A DNA stretch of 26,207 nt, from the NCBI GenBank assembly GCA_041908165.1, contig JAYRFV010000033.1:1-26207 (forward strand). The letters are read 5' to 3'. Positions 13,494 to 21,405 of the stretch are shown here, piece after piece. The DNA is from JACQZU01 sp041908165 (lineage in GTDB: Bacteria; Acidobacteriota; Holophagae; Holophagales; Holophagaceae). The translations under genes were made by a program, and so were the position numbers. Below the pieces are notes generated by a model that saw only the letters and a program-made list of their open reading frames with translations, ran no database searches and was not told where the DNA came from. Each line of letters starts with the position of its first letter. The stretch's first letter is position 1.

Positions 13494-15536
13494 TCAGGCA
13501 TGGGCCAGGGCCTCCTTGCGCGCGGCGACGACCTTGTCGGCATCGCGGCCTTCCAGTTCCTGCAGGTGGTCGAAGGCCCAGGTGAAGGTGCCCACGCCCA
13601 TGGTCAGCGAGCGCAGTTCGATGATGACGTCGAACACCTCGCTCTGCGGGATCATGCCCTCGACCACGTCCCAGCCCTTCCAGCCGGGCTTGGCGTCGTA
13701 GCCCAGCACCTGGCCGCCGCGACGGCCGGTGATGAGCCGCTGGGCCTTGGAGGTGAACTCGCTGGGCACGCTGATCTGGACCTTCAGGATCGGCTCCAGC
13801 AGCACCGGGTTGGCCTTCGGCATGCCCTCGTTCATCGCCAGGCGCACCGCGGCGCGGAAGCTCATCTCGTTGCTGTCGACGGTGTGGTAGCTGCCGAAGT
13901 AGAGGGTCACCTCGAGGTCCACCACCGGGAAGCCCAGGGGGCCCTGCTTGCAGTAGTCGCGCATTCCCGCTTCCACCGCCGGGATGAAGTTGCGCGGCAC
14001 CACGCCGCCGACGATCTCGTCGATGAAGGTGATGCCCTCGCCCCGGGCCAGCGGCTTGATGTGGATCCAGACGTCGCCGAACTGGCCGTGGCCGCCGGTC
14101 TGGTGCTTGTGCCGGCCGTGGATCTCCTTGGCGGCCTTCTTGATGGTCTCCTTGTAGGGGACCTGCGGCTTGTCGCCGGCCACCTCGACGTTGAACTTGG
14201 CCTTCAACCGGTCCATGGCCACCTTGAGGTGGATCTCGCCCTGGCCCCACAGGATCCGCTCGCTGGTGTCGGCGTTCTGCTCGAGGGCGTAGGAGGGGTC
14301 CTCCTCGGTGAGCTTCTGCAGGGCCACGCTCAGCTTCACCTCGTCGCCGCTCTTGGTGGCGCGCACGGCGAAGCCGGCGACAGGCTGCAGCGGCTCGACC
14401 CAGGGCAGGTCCGCCAGGCCCGCGGGGGTCAGCGCCTGGCCGGTGCGCGTCTCCTCCAGCCGCCCCAGGGCGACCACGTCGCCGGCGACGGCCTTCTGGA
14501 GCTTCTCCTGCTTGGCGCCGAACAGGTGGTAGATCCCCGACAGCCGCTGGCCGGCGAGGGTCATGCCGTCGCTGATCTCGCCGCGCCAGACGCGCGCGAT
14601 GGAGAGCTTGCCGACGTGGGCGGCGTGCAGGGTCTTGAAGACCTGCACCAGCGCCTCGCCCTTGGACTCGATGCCCAGCCGGGCTTCCGTGGCCTGGGCC
14701 TCGGGGGCCTCGTGGCGGAGGGCCTTCAGCAGGCGGTGCAGGCCGCTGTTCTTCTCGGCGCTGCCGAAGAACACCTCGACGATCAGGTCCTGCTGGAGGT
14801 CCTTGGTCATCGCCTGGTAGATCTCGTCCTTCGGGGGAACCACGTCCTCGAGCAGCTCCTCCATCAGGTGGTCGTCGGTATCGGCGAGGTTCTCGAGCAT
14901 CGCCTGCCGCAGTTCCTTCTCCTCCGGGAGCAGGCTTTCGGGCATCTGCACCAGCTCTGAGGGCTGGCCCGGCTTGTACTGGTAGGCGCGCTCGCTCACC
15001 AGGTCCACGAACCCGGTCACGATGTCGCCGTCGCGGATCGGCAGCTCCCTCAGCACCAGCGGCCGCTCCGAGACGCCCTGCAGGGCGGTGAGTATGTCCT
15101 TGATGCGGCTGCCGGCGCCCGGCAGGTCCATCTTGTTCAGGAACAGGACGTGGGGGATCTGGTGGTCGTCGAGGAAGCGCAGGATCGGGGCGACGGTGAT
15201 GGCCCGGTTCGGGTCGGGGTCGCAGACCACAATGGCCACGTCGGAGACCATCAGCGCGTGCATGGCCTCCTGGGTGAACTCCACCGATCCCGGGCAGTCG
15301 ATGAAGGTCCAGGGGTCGCCGAGGTAGCTGGTCGAGGCGACGCTGACCTCGACGCTCATCTGCCGCGCCTTCGCCTCGGCGGAGGGATCGCCCACGGTGT
15401 TGCCGTCCTTGATGCTGCCCTTGCGCGGCAGCGACCCGCAGGCGTGGAGCAGGCCTTCCAGCAGGGAGGTCTTGCCACTGAGGTACGGGCCGACGATGGC
15501 CGCGACGCGGGGGGCCGAGGGTGCTTTGGCGGTCAC
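13494..15536 (-). CDS. Elongation factor G-like translational GTPase (EF-G2 type)
   Basis: 680 residues, EF-G length and domain order. The GTPase domain has P-loop GPYLSGKT (16-23), G3 DCPGS (80-84) and G4 NKMD (134-137). Domain II, then domains III-V follow, with GQGEIHLKVAMDRLKAKF, the domain IV stretch HKHQTGGHGQFGDV, GFPVVDLEVTLYFGSYHTVDSNEMSF and GRRGGQVLGYD. The start is GTG at 15536 because AGGAG lies 7 bases upstream and the sequence then enters the GTPase domain; an upstream extension is not protein-like. Two departures from canonical EF-G are a Pro-Tyr-Leu-Ser P-loop and Ser84 where the G3 motif usually has the catalytic His. It is the EF-G-like/EF-G2 group rather than the housekeeping fusA, which would sit near rpsL/rpsG. 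Its role may be stress-linked or ribosome-related but is unproven. Confidence 0.88.
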   Translation of the reverse strand: MTAKAPSAPRVAAIVGPYLSGKTSLLEGLLHACGSLPRKGSIKDGNTVGDPSAEAKARQMSVEVSVASTSYLGDPWTFIDCPGSVEFTQEAMHALMVSDVAIVVCDPDPNRAITVAPILRFLDDHQIPHVLFLNKMDLPGAGSRIKDILTALQGVSERPLVLRELPIRDGDIVTGFVDLVSERAYQYKPGQPSELVQMPESLLPEEKELRQAMLENLADTDDHLMEELLEDVVPPKDEIYQAMTKDLQQDLIVEVFFGSAEKNSGLHRLLKALRHEAPEAQATEARLGIESKGEALVQVFKTLHAAHVGKLSIARVWRGEISDGMTLAGQRLSGIYHLFGAKQEKLQKAVAGDVVALGRLEETRTGQALTPAGLADLPWVEPLQPVAGFAVRATKSGDEVKLSVALQKLTEEDPSYALEQNADTSERILWGQGEIHLKVAMDRLKAKFNVEVAGDKPQVPYKETIKKAAKEIHGRHKHQTGGHGQFGDVWIHIKPLARGEGITFIDEIVGGVVPRNFIPAVEAGMRDYCKQGPLGFPVVDLEVTLYFGSYHTVDSNEMSFRAAVRLAMNEGMPKANPVLLEPILKVQISVPSEFTSKAQRLITGRRGGQVLGYDAKPGWKGWDVVEGMIPQSEVFDVIIELRSLTMGVGTFTWAFDHLQELEGRDADKVVAARKEALAHA

Positions 15537-15694
15537 GAGGATCTCCTGGAGGGTCGATTCGGGGAAAACCCAGTTTCGGAAAGGCGCGCTGGACTGGCAA
15601 CCGGGAAAGTGACCTGTCCGTCTGTCTTGGATTGGACCACATTTCCCGGCCCTGGAGCCCTGCAAAGCCTCGCGGCAACGGTCACACTGGGTCC

Positions 15695-16453
15695 ATGCGA
15701 CAGCCGGTGCTGTTCCTGGCCCACGGCTCCCCGACGCTTGCCCTGGAGGGCGGCGAATGGGGCGCGGCCCTGCGGCGGTTCGGCACGGCGGCGGCCCGTC
15801 CAGCGGCGGTCCTGGTGGTCTCCGCGCACTGGGAGACCCGGGGCGCCCCGCGCATGACGTCCGCTTCCAGACCGGGCGTGCTGCACGACTTCGGCGGATT
15901 CCCGCAGGAGCTGTACCAGCTCGACTACCCCTGCCCCGGGGATCCGCTGCTGGCCTCCCGGATCGGCCGGGCTGTCTGCGCGGACCTCGATGGATCCAGG
16001 CCCCTCGACCACGGAGCCTGGGTCCCGCTGCGGTGGATGTTCCCGGCGGCGGACCTGCCGGTCCTGCAGCTGTCCCTTCCGCGGCCGCGGGGCGCCCAGG
16101 GCCTCCTGCGCCTGGGCGAGGCCCTGCGGCCCTTCCGCGAGGAGGGCGTGCTGCTGGTGGGCAGCGGCGGCCTGGTGCACAACCTGCGCCGGCTGGACTG
16201 GAACGGGCCGGGGATGCCGGCCCCCTGGGCCCTGGCCTTCGAGGACTGGGTCCTTGCCAGCCTGCGGGACCTTCCGGCTGCCGCCTTCGCCGAGGCCATG
16301 GGGGGCGCGCCCCATGTCGAGGAGGCGGTCCCCACCTCCGAGCACTTCGATCCCCTGCTGGTCTGCCTGGGCGCCGCGGGTCAGGGCCCGCAGGACCTGT
16401 ACGCCGGGTGGCAGCTCGGCAACCTCAGCCTGCGCTGCCTGCGCTGGCCCTAG
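15695..16453 (+). CDS. LigB-family extradiol dioxygenase (DODA/YgiD type)
   Basis: 252 residues. Metal-ligand positions of the YgiD/4,5-DOPA dioxygenase group are present: His10 in AHGSP, His45 in SAHWE, His162 in GLVHNLR and His217 in PTSEHFDPLL. DHGAWVPL (from Asp105) is also typical. The family opens catechol-type rings between the 4,5 carbons using a non-haem metal, usually in the cytoplasm. YgiD-type proteins are widely misannotated for substrate, so the physiological substrate is open. The ATG at 15695 is chosen because the motif LFLAHGSP then begins at residue 6; the longer frame upstream is not conserved in style. Its 3' end overlaps the convergent TetR gene by 29 bases. Confidence 0.88.
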   Translation: MRQPVLFLAHGSPTLALEGGEWGAALRRFGTAAARPAAVLVVSAHWETRGAPRMTSASRPGVLHDFGGFPQELYQLDYPCPGDPLLASRIGRAVCADLDGSRPLDHGAWVPLRWMFPAADLPVLQLSLPRPRGAQGLLRLGEALRPFREEGVLLVGSGGLVHNLRRLDWNGPGMPAPWALAFEDWVLASLRDLPAAAFAEAMGGAPHVEEAVPTSEHFDPLLVCLGAAGQGPQDLYAGWQLGNLSLRCLRWP

Positions 16454-17099
16454 CCGGGGTCGACGTCCCCGCCAGCAAGGACTGCAGGGTGCGTTGCAGG
16501 GATTCCCCGAAATCCACGCGGAAGAGTTCAAGGCCGGGGGCGTCGAGCAGGTCCTTCACCGCCGGGGCCGGGTCCGCCAGCTGCCAGAATCCCAGCGCGA
16601 GGGCGTGCACCTGCAGCAGCAGCTGCGGACCGGAGCCGCCCTGCAGGCTGGGGAACCGGCGTTCCAGCAGCCGGCCCGTGCGCAGGGTCCGGGTCGCGAC
16701 GAACTGCTTGAACCGCAGCGCGGTGAGGTGCTCGATGTTCTGCTCCAGCACGGTGTGCAGGATCGCCAGCAGCCTGGGCAGGCGCGGCCGCGAGGCCAGG
16801 CTGCGGGCCAGCAGGAGCGATAGGTCCTCGTGCGCGAGGTCCCCGCGGCCCTGGCCCAGGGCCTCGTCGAGATCCTCGAACCAGGCCAGCAGTTCCCCTT
16901 CGACCAGCGCCAGGAACAGCTCCTCCTTCGTCCTGAAATAGAGGTACAGCGTGCCCTTCGCAAGGCCCGCCTCCCGGGCGACCTGCGCCATGGACAGTGC
17001 GGTGAAGGGCGTGGAGGCCCAGAGCCTCGCTGCCGCGGCGAGGATCCCCTGTCGCCGGGCCTCCTTCTCGTGGATCTGCCGTGCCCGTGCCTGGCCCAT
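16425..17099 (-). CDS. TetR/AcrR family transcriptional regulator
   Basis: 224 residues. The N-terminal helix-turn-helix spans about 34-57 (ALSMAQVAREAGLAKGTLYLYFRTKEEL), a textbook TetR DNA-binding domain. The C-terminal helical domain (about 80-215) is the ligand and dimer part and is variable. The ATG at 17099 follows GGAGG at 6 bases. The gene is divergent from the sdh operon across a 319-base gap and convergent with the dioxygenase gene, which it overlaps by 29 bases. A 17-bp palindrome 41 bases upstream of its start is a candidate operator. Ligand and targets are unknown; the dioxygenase is not obviously under its control because it is convergent. Confidence 0.93.
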   Translation of the reverse strand: MGQARARQIHEKEARRQGILAAAARLWASTPFTALSMAQVAREAGLAKGTLYLYFRTKEELFLALVEGELLAWFEDLDEALGQGRGDLAHEDLSLLLARSLASRPRLPRLLAILHTVLEQNIEHLTALRFKQFVATRTLRTGRLLERRFPSLQGGSGPQLLLQVHALALGFWQLADPAPAVKDLLDAPGLELFRVDFGESLQRTLQSLLAGTSTPARASAGSAG

Positions 17100-17139
17100 G
17101 GTCCCCTCCGTGGCCCGGCCCGGGTGGTCACCCACGCGG

Positions 17140-17156
17140 GATGACCCGCAGTCATC
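17140..17156. promoter_or_regulatory. Candidate TetR operator
   Basis: Perfect 6-bp inverted repeat GATGAC (17140-17145), spacer CCGCA, GTCATC (17151-17156). It lies 41 bases upstream of the TetR start in the divergent gap. The size fits TetR operators; binding is an inference. A partial copy of one arm (GGTCATC) occurs at about 17214-17220. Confidence 0.45.
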
Positions 17157-17257
17157 GCCGATGGGAGGACGCCCGAGCCGGAACGCCCCGGTCAGCAATC
17201 TACCCGACCTTCGGTCATCACGCATGCAGACTCCCGGGGTGCCTTTCATTTGACTGA

Positions 17258-17278
17258 CCGGAAGTAGCCCACTTCCGG
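17258..17278. promoter_or_regulatory. 21-bp palindrome in the sdh upstream region
   Basis: Perfect 8-bp inverted repeat CCGGAAGT (17258-17265), spacer AGCCC, ACTTCCGG (17271-17278). TTGACT, a 5-of-6 match to a -35 box, ends two bases before it. The location suits an operator covering a promoter, or a hairpin in the sdh leader RNA. The binding factor is unknown. Confidence 0.5.
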
Positions 17279-17418
17279 ACCTCGTGGTACTGGTAGGTGA
17301 TCCTTGAGAAGCAGCCATCAACGCCACGGAGGCCTGCGGCAGCCGGACCGTCCACCCGGTTCGCCGGCCCTTCGTGCTGTGACGCCTGCACCCCTCGAGC
17401 CTTGCTGAAGGAGCGCCC

Positions 17419-18111
17419 ATGGCAGCGGTTGAACAGAGCCTTCCGACCGGGGAACGCAGCCCCGGCCTCCTCAACTCCTCGGTGGGCCGGAAGATGGCGA
17501 TGGCCTTCAGCGGCGTCGTCCTGTTCGGGTTCGTGACGGTGCACATGCTCGGGAACATCCAGGCCTACATGGGCCGGGCGACCATGAACGCCTACGCGGA
17601 GTTCCTCCAGCACTCGCTACACGGCGGCGGCATCTGGATCTTCCGCAGCGTCCTGCTGGCGGCGGTGGGCGTGCACGGCTGGGCCGCCCTGAGCCTCACG
17701 ATGGACAACTGGAAGGCCCGCCCGCAGGGCTACCGCGCGCAGCAGCTGCAGGCCGCCACCTGGTCCTCCCGCACCATGCGCTGGAGCGGCGTGGTGCTGG
17801 CGGTCTTCATCGTGTACCACCTGCTGCACCTGACCACCGGCCAGGCCCACCCCAACTTCATCCCCGGGGACGCCTACGCCAACTTCGTGGCCGGCTTCAA
17901 GGCGCCCGCCGCCTCGGCCTTCTACATCGTCGCCCAGCTCTGCCTGGGGCTGCACCTGTGGCACGGGGTCTGGAGCGTCACCCAGACCCTGGGGCTCTCC
18001 CATCCCCGCTACAACACCCTGCGCCGCGCCTTCGCCTCCGTCCTCACCGTCCTCGTGGTCGGCGTGAACATCTCCTACCCCATCGCCGTCCTTGCCGGCG
18101 TCATCAAGTGA
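17419..18111 (+). CDS. sdhC: Succinate dehydrogenase cytochrome b subunit (b558 family)
   Basis: 230 residues with five hydrophobic segments (about 27-48, 73-92, 120-142, 165-190, 205-228). This is the single-subunit dihaem anchor of the Bacillus/Bacteroides-type complex, so no separate SdhD is needed. Candidate haem-ligand His residues sit in TVHMLGN, GVHGWAAL, VYHLLHL and GLHLWHGVW. It anchors SdhAB in the inner membrane and passes electrons between succinate and quinone. ATG at 17419 follows AAGGAGCG. It is first in the sdhC-sdhA-sdhB operon with only 7 bases to sdhA. Confidence 0.93.
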   Translation: MAAVEQSLPTGERSPGLLNSSVGRKMAMAFSGVVLFGFVTVHMLGNIQAYMGRATMNAYAEFLQHSLHGGGIWIFRSVLLAAVGVHGWAALSLTMDNWKARPQGYRAQQLQAATWSSRTMRWSGVVLAVFIVYHLLHLTTGQAHPNFIPGDAYANFVAGFKAPAASAFYIVAQLCLGLHLWHGVWSVTQTLGLSHPRYNTLRRAFASVLTVLVVGVNISYPIAVLAGVIK

Positions 18112-18118
18112 GCGCCCC

Positions 18119-20038
18119 ATGGAACTGAACGCCCGCATCCCCGAAGGCCCGATCGAGAAGAAGTGGGACAAGCACCGCTTCGACATGAAGCTGGTGAACC
18201 CCGCCAACAAGCGCAAGTACAAGGTCATCATGGTCGGCTCCGGCCTGGCCGGCGCCGCCGGCGCCGCCTCCCTGGCCGAGCTCGGCTACGAGGTTGAGTG
18301 CTTCTGCTACCAGGACAGCCCGCGGCGTGCCCACAGCATCGCCGCCCAGGGCGGCATCAACGCCGCCAAGAACTACCGCAACGACGGCGACAGCGTCATG
18401 CGGCTGTTCTACGACACCGTGAAGGGCGGCGACTTCCGCGCCCGCGAGGCCAACGTCTACCGGCTGGCTCAGGTGTCGGTGAACATCATCGACCAGTGCG
18501 TGGCCCAGGGCGTGCCCTTCGCCCGCGAGTACGGCGGACTGCTCGACAACCGCTCCTTCGGCGGCGCCCAGGTCAGCCGCACCTTCTACGCCCGCGGCCA
18601 GACCGGCCAGCAGCTGCTGCTGGGCGCCTACCAGGCGCTGGAGCGCACCAGCGGCCTCGGCCAGGTGAAGATGTACGCCCGCCACGAGATGCAGGAGCTG
18701 ATCGTGGTGGACGGCGTGGCCAAGGGCATCGTCGTCCGCGACATGGTCACCGGCGAGATCAGCACCCACCTGGCCGACGCCGTCTGCCTGGCCACCGGCG
18801 GCTACGGCAACACCATGTACCTGGCCACCTACGCCAAGGGCTGCAACGGCACGGCCATCTGGCGCGCCTACAAGAAGGGCGCCGCCTTCGGCAACCCCTG
18901 CTTCACCCAGATCCACCCCACCTGCATCCCGGTCACCGGCGACCACCAGAGCAAGCTCACCCTGATGTCCGAGTCGCTGCGCAACGACGGCCGGATCTGG
19001 GTGCCCAAGCGCAAGGAGGATGTGAAGAAGAACCCGTCCGAGATCGCCGAAGCGGACCGCGACTACTACCTGGAGCGCAAGTACCCGTCGTTCGGCAACC
19101 TGGCGCCCCGCGACATCAGCAGCCGCGCCGCCAAGCAGGTGTGCGACGAGGGTCGCGGCGTCGGCCCCACCGGCCTCGGCGTGTATCTCGATTTCGATGA
19201 CGCCATCCGCCGCCTGGGCAAGGCCAAGATCGAGGAGAAGTACGGCAACCTCTTCGAGATGTACGAGCGCATCACCGACGAGGACCCGTACCGGACGCCC
19301 ATGCGGATCTTCCCCGCCACCCACTACACGATGGGCGGCCTGTGGGTCGACTACAACCTGATGAGCACCGTTCCCGGCCTGTTCGTGCTGGGCGAGGCCA
19401 ACTTCAGCGACCACGGCGCCAACCGCCTCGGCGCCTCGGCGCTGATGCAGGGCCTGGCCGACGGCTACTTCGTGATCCCGTACACCATCGGCAACTACCT
19501 CGCGGGCATCAAGCCCGGCACCCGGATCGGCGCCGACCACCCGGCCGTCAAGGAGGCCGAGGTGGCGGTGGCCGCCAAGGTCGGGCGTCTGCTCGGCATC
19601 GGCGGCAAGCAGACCCCCACCCACTTCCACCGCGAACTGGGCAAGGTGATGTGGGAGTACTGCGGCATGGGCCGCAACGAGGCCGGCCTCAAGAAGGCGC
19701 TCGGCCTGATCCCGGAGATCCGCGAGGCGTTCTGGAAGGACGTCCGGATTCCCGGTTCCGGGGCGGAAGTCAACCAGTCCCTGGAGCTGGCGGGCCGGGT
19801 CGCCGACTTCCTCGAGATCGGCGAGCTGATGTGCCTGGACGCGCTCGAACGCCGCGAATCCTGCGGCGGCCACTTCCGCGAGGAATGGCAGACCGAGGAG
19901 GGCGAGGCGCTGCGCGACGACGATAACTTCGCCCATGTCGCCGCCTGGGAGTACAAGGGCGACGGCAACGCGCCGACCCGCCACGTCGAGCCGCTCAAGT
20001 TCGAGAACGTCCACCTCGCCACCCGCAGCTACAAGTAG
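18119..20038 (+). CDS. sdhA: Succinate dehydrogenase / fumarate reductase flavoprotein subunit
   Basis: 639 residues. GSGLAGAAGA (40-49) is the FAD-binding Rossmann motif. AHSIAAQGGIN follows, with His72 as the expected covalent FAD attachment site. Active-site features include IHPTCIP, SLRNDGRIW, THYTMGG and SDHGANRLGASALMQGLADGYF. Length and motifs match the Bacillus/Wolinella-type SdhA/FrdA rather than the mitochondrial type. It oxidises succinate to fumarate, or the reverse, on the membrane surface. The ATG at 18119 is preferred over an upstream frame overlapping sdhC. Direction of physiological flux (SDH or fumarate reductase) cannot be told from sequence. Confidence 0.97.
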   Translation: MELNARIPEGPIEKKWDKHRFDMKLVNPANKRKYKVIMVGSGLAGAAGAASLAELGYEVECFCYQDSPRRAHSIAAQGGINAAKNYRNDGDSVMRLFYDTVKGGDFRAREANVYRLAQVSVNIIDQCVAQGVPFAREYGGLLDNRSFGGAQVSRTFYARGQTGQQLLLGAYQALERTSGLGQVKMYARHEMQELIVVDGVAKGIVVRDMVTGEISTHLADAVCLATGGYGNTMYLATYAKGCNGTAIWRAYKKGAAFGNPCFTQIHPTCIPVTGDHQSKLTLMSESLRNDGRIWVPKRKEDVKKNPSEIAEADRDYYLERKYPSFGNLAPRDISSRAAKQVCDEGRGVGPTGLGVYLDFDDAIRRLGKAKIEEKYGNLFEMYERITDEDPYRTPMRIFPATHYTMGGLWVDYNLMSTVPGLFVLGEANFSDHGANRLGASALMQGLADGYFVIPYTIGNYLAGIKPGTRIGADHPAVKEAEVAVAAKVGRLLGIGGKQTPTHFHRELGKVMWEYCGMGRNEAGLKKALGLIPEIREAFWKDVRIPGSGAEVNQSLELAGRVADFLEIGELMCLDALERRESCGGHFREEWQTEEGEALRDDDNFAHVAAWEYKGDGNAPTRHVEPLKFENVHLATRSYK

Positions 20039-20047
20039 GAGGGAGCC

Positions 20048-20836
20048 ATGGAAAAGCACCTGAACCTGACCCTCCATGTGTGGCGGCAGAAGAACGCCAG
20101 CGCCGAAGGCAAGTTCGTCGAATACCCGGCGAAGCACATCAGCACCGAGATGAGCTTCCTGGAGATGCTCGACGTCGTGAACGAGGAACTGATCCTCAAG
20201 GGCGAGGAGCCGATCGCCTTCGACCACGACTGCCGCGAAGGCATCTGCGGCACCTGCGGGATGGTGGTCAAGGGCCGCCCGCACGGCCCCAAGGAGCGCA
20301 CCACCACCTGCCAGCTGCACATGCGCAGCTTCGCCGACGGCGACCACATCACCATCGAGCCCTGGCGCGCCGAGGCCTTCCCGGTGCTCAAGGACCTGAT
20401 GGTGGACCGCTCGGCCTTCGACCGGATCATCGCCGCCGGCGGCTTCATCACCGCCCCCACCGGCACCCCCCAGGACGCCAACGCCCTGCCGATCCCCAAG
20501 GAGAACGCCGACCTGGCCATGGACGCCGCGGCGTGCATCGGCTGTGCCGCCTGCGTGGCCGCCTGCCCCAACGCCAGCGCCATGCTGTTCGTCTCCGCCA
20601 AGATCAGCCAGCTGGCGCTGCTGCCCCAGGGCCAGCCGGAACGCTACAGCCGGGTGCGCGACATGGTGGCGCAGATGGACGCCGAGGAGTTCGGCACCTG
20701 CACCAACCACGGCGAGTGCGAAGCCGCCTGTCCGAAGGGCATCAGCCTCGAGAACATCGCCCGCATGAACCGCGACTGGCTGAAGTCGGCCATCACCTAC
20801 CGCCCCGCCACCGGCGGCGGCGGCGGCGCCGGCTGA
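20048..20836 (+). CDS. sdhB: Succinate dehydrogenase / fumarate reductase iron-sulfur subunit
   Basis: 262 residues. The N-terminal plant-ferredoxin-like domain has Cys62, Cys67, Cys70 and Cys88 for [2Fe-2S] (CREGICGTC...TTC). The C-terminal domain has CIGCAACVAACP (Cys163, 166, 169, 173) and CTNHGECEAACPKGI (Cys218, 224, 228), supplying the [4Fe-4S] and [3Fe-4S] clusters. It carries electrons from the SdhA flavin to the SdhC haems. AGGAGGGAG precedes the ATG, 9 bases after the sdhA stop. The C-terminus ends in a Gly-rich tail (TGGGGGAG). A strong terminator follows. Confidence 0.97.
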   Translation: MEKHLNLTLHVWRQKNASAEGKFVEYPAKHISTEMSFLEMLDVVNEELILKGEEPIAFDHDCREGICGTCGMVVKGRPHGPKERTTTCQLHMRSFADGDHITIEPWRAEAFPVLKDLMVDRSAFDRIIAAGGFITAPTGTPQDANALPIPKENADLAMDAAACIGCAACVAACPNASAMLFVSAKISQLALLPQGQPERYSRVRDMVAQMDAEEFGTCTNHGECEAACPKGISLENIARMNRDWLKSAITYRPATGGGGGAG

Positions 20837-20873
20837 GCCAAGGCAACCACCGACCATTCGGCACGGAACACCG

Positions 20874-20895
20874 GGCCCCGGAACTTTCCGGGGCC
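20874..20895 (+). terminator. Intrinsic terminator of the sdh operon
   Basis: Perfect 10-bp inverted repeat GGCCCCGGAA (20874-20883) and TTCCGGGGCC (20886-20895), followed by TTTGCCTT. It begins 37 bases after the sdhB stop and separates the sdh operon from the ArsR-led operon. Confidence 0.85.
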
Positions 20896-20920
20896 TTTGC
20901 CTTGGCTGTGGACCACCCCG

Positions 20921-20970
20921 GTCAATTCATTTCGATATTTCCCGATTTTTATTCACGATAAGATGATCCC
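20921..20970 (+). promoter_or_regulatory. AT-rich promoter/operator region of the ArsR operon
   Basis: A 50-base AT-rich island in GC-rich DNA, about 60 bases upstream of the ArsR start. It contains three CGAT elements (20933, 20943, 20956) and a small dyad TTAT-TCACG-ATAA (20949-20961). TAAGAT (20959-20964) is a weak -10 candidate. I cannot fix the exact promoter. Autorepression by the ArsR protein is the expected arrangement for this family. Confidence 0.45.
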
Positions 20971-21027
20971 CTGACACCGGGGCTTCACCGCTCGGACGGT
21001 GCCTCCCCACCGCGTCAGGAGCCATTC

Positions 21028-21405
21028 ATGCAAAACGATCTGCGCAGCTTCGTCGACCAGCTCAAGGCGGTGTCCCACCCGCTGCGCCTGCGGGTCCTGG
21101 CGCTGCTCGGCTCCGGCGAGTTCTGCGTCTGCCAGGTGGCGGAGACCCTGAGGGTGCCCCAGTCCTCGGTCTCCGAGGCGCTGCGCGAACTGCGCCGGGC
21201 CGGGTTCCTGGCGGAGCGGAAGGAGGGCCGCTGGGTGTTCGTGTCGGTCCTGGCCGAGGCGCAGGCACCGGCGATCCTCCCGGTGCTGCTGGCGGAGGCC
21301 CTCCGGCTGCCGGAGGCGCAGCAGGATCGCGCCGAAGCGGCCCGGGTCAAGGGGCTGCCGCTGCCGATCCCCTGCCCCGCGGCGCGGGAAATCGCCCATG
21401 CCTGA
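21028..21405 (+). CDS. ArsR/SmtB family repressor with Cys-x-Cys metal site
   Basis: 125 residues. The winged helix carries SHPLRLRVLALL, then GEFCVCQVAETL with Cys33 and Cys35 at the start of the DNA-binding helix, and SSVSEALRELRRAGFLAERKEGRWVFVSV. The CxC matches the As(III)/Sb(III) site of ArsR (ELCVCDL), but the third Cys of E. coli ArsR is Ala here. A further Cys116 near the C-terminus could be a third ligand. Metal or metalloid binding would release it from DNA. The stop codon overlaps the permease start by 8 bases, so it leads the operon to the rhodanese gene. Sensing of arsenic, antimony or another soft ion cannot be separated by sequence alone. Confidence 0.92.
   Translation: MQNDLRSFVDQLKAVSHPLRLRVLALLGSGEFCVCQVAETLRVPQSSVSEALRELRRAGFLAERKEGRWVFVSVLAEAQAPAILPVLLAEALRLPEAQQDRAEAARVKGLPLPIPCPAAREIAHA

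Larger units (their letters stand above)
17100..17418. other. Regulatory gap between the TetR gene and sdhC
   Basis: 319 bases without a supported gene. It holds the TetR-proximal dyad (17140-17156), a TTGACT -35-like hexamer (17250-17255) and the 21-bp palindrome just downstream (17258-17278). From 17290 to 17407 I see nothing distinctive. AAGGAGCG directly precedes the sdhC ATG. The sdh promoter is expected here; no convincing -10 box was found. Confidence 0.6.

Noticed and set aside
13494..15536. Housekeeping fusA assignment
   Set aside because: Catalytic His in G3 is Ser, the P-loop is atypical, and no ribosomal protein or tuf genes are adjacent.
18104..20857. 917-residue open frame on the minus strand across sdhA and sdhB
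   Set aside because: It is antisense to two genes with full active-site and cluster motifs. Its product is low-complexity (Gly, Val, Ala, His rich), a common artefact of GC-rich codon bias.
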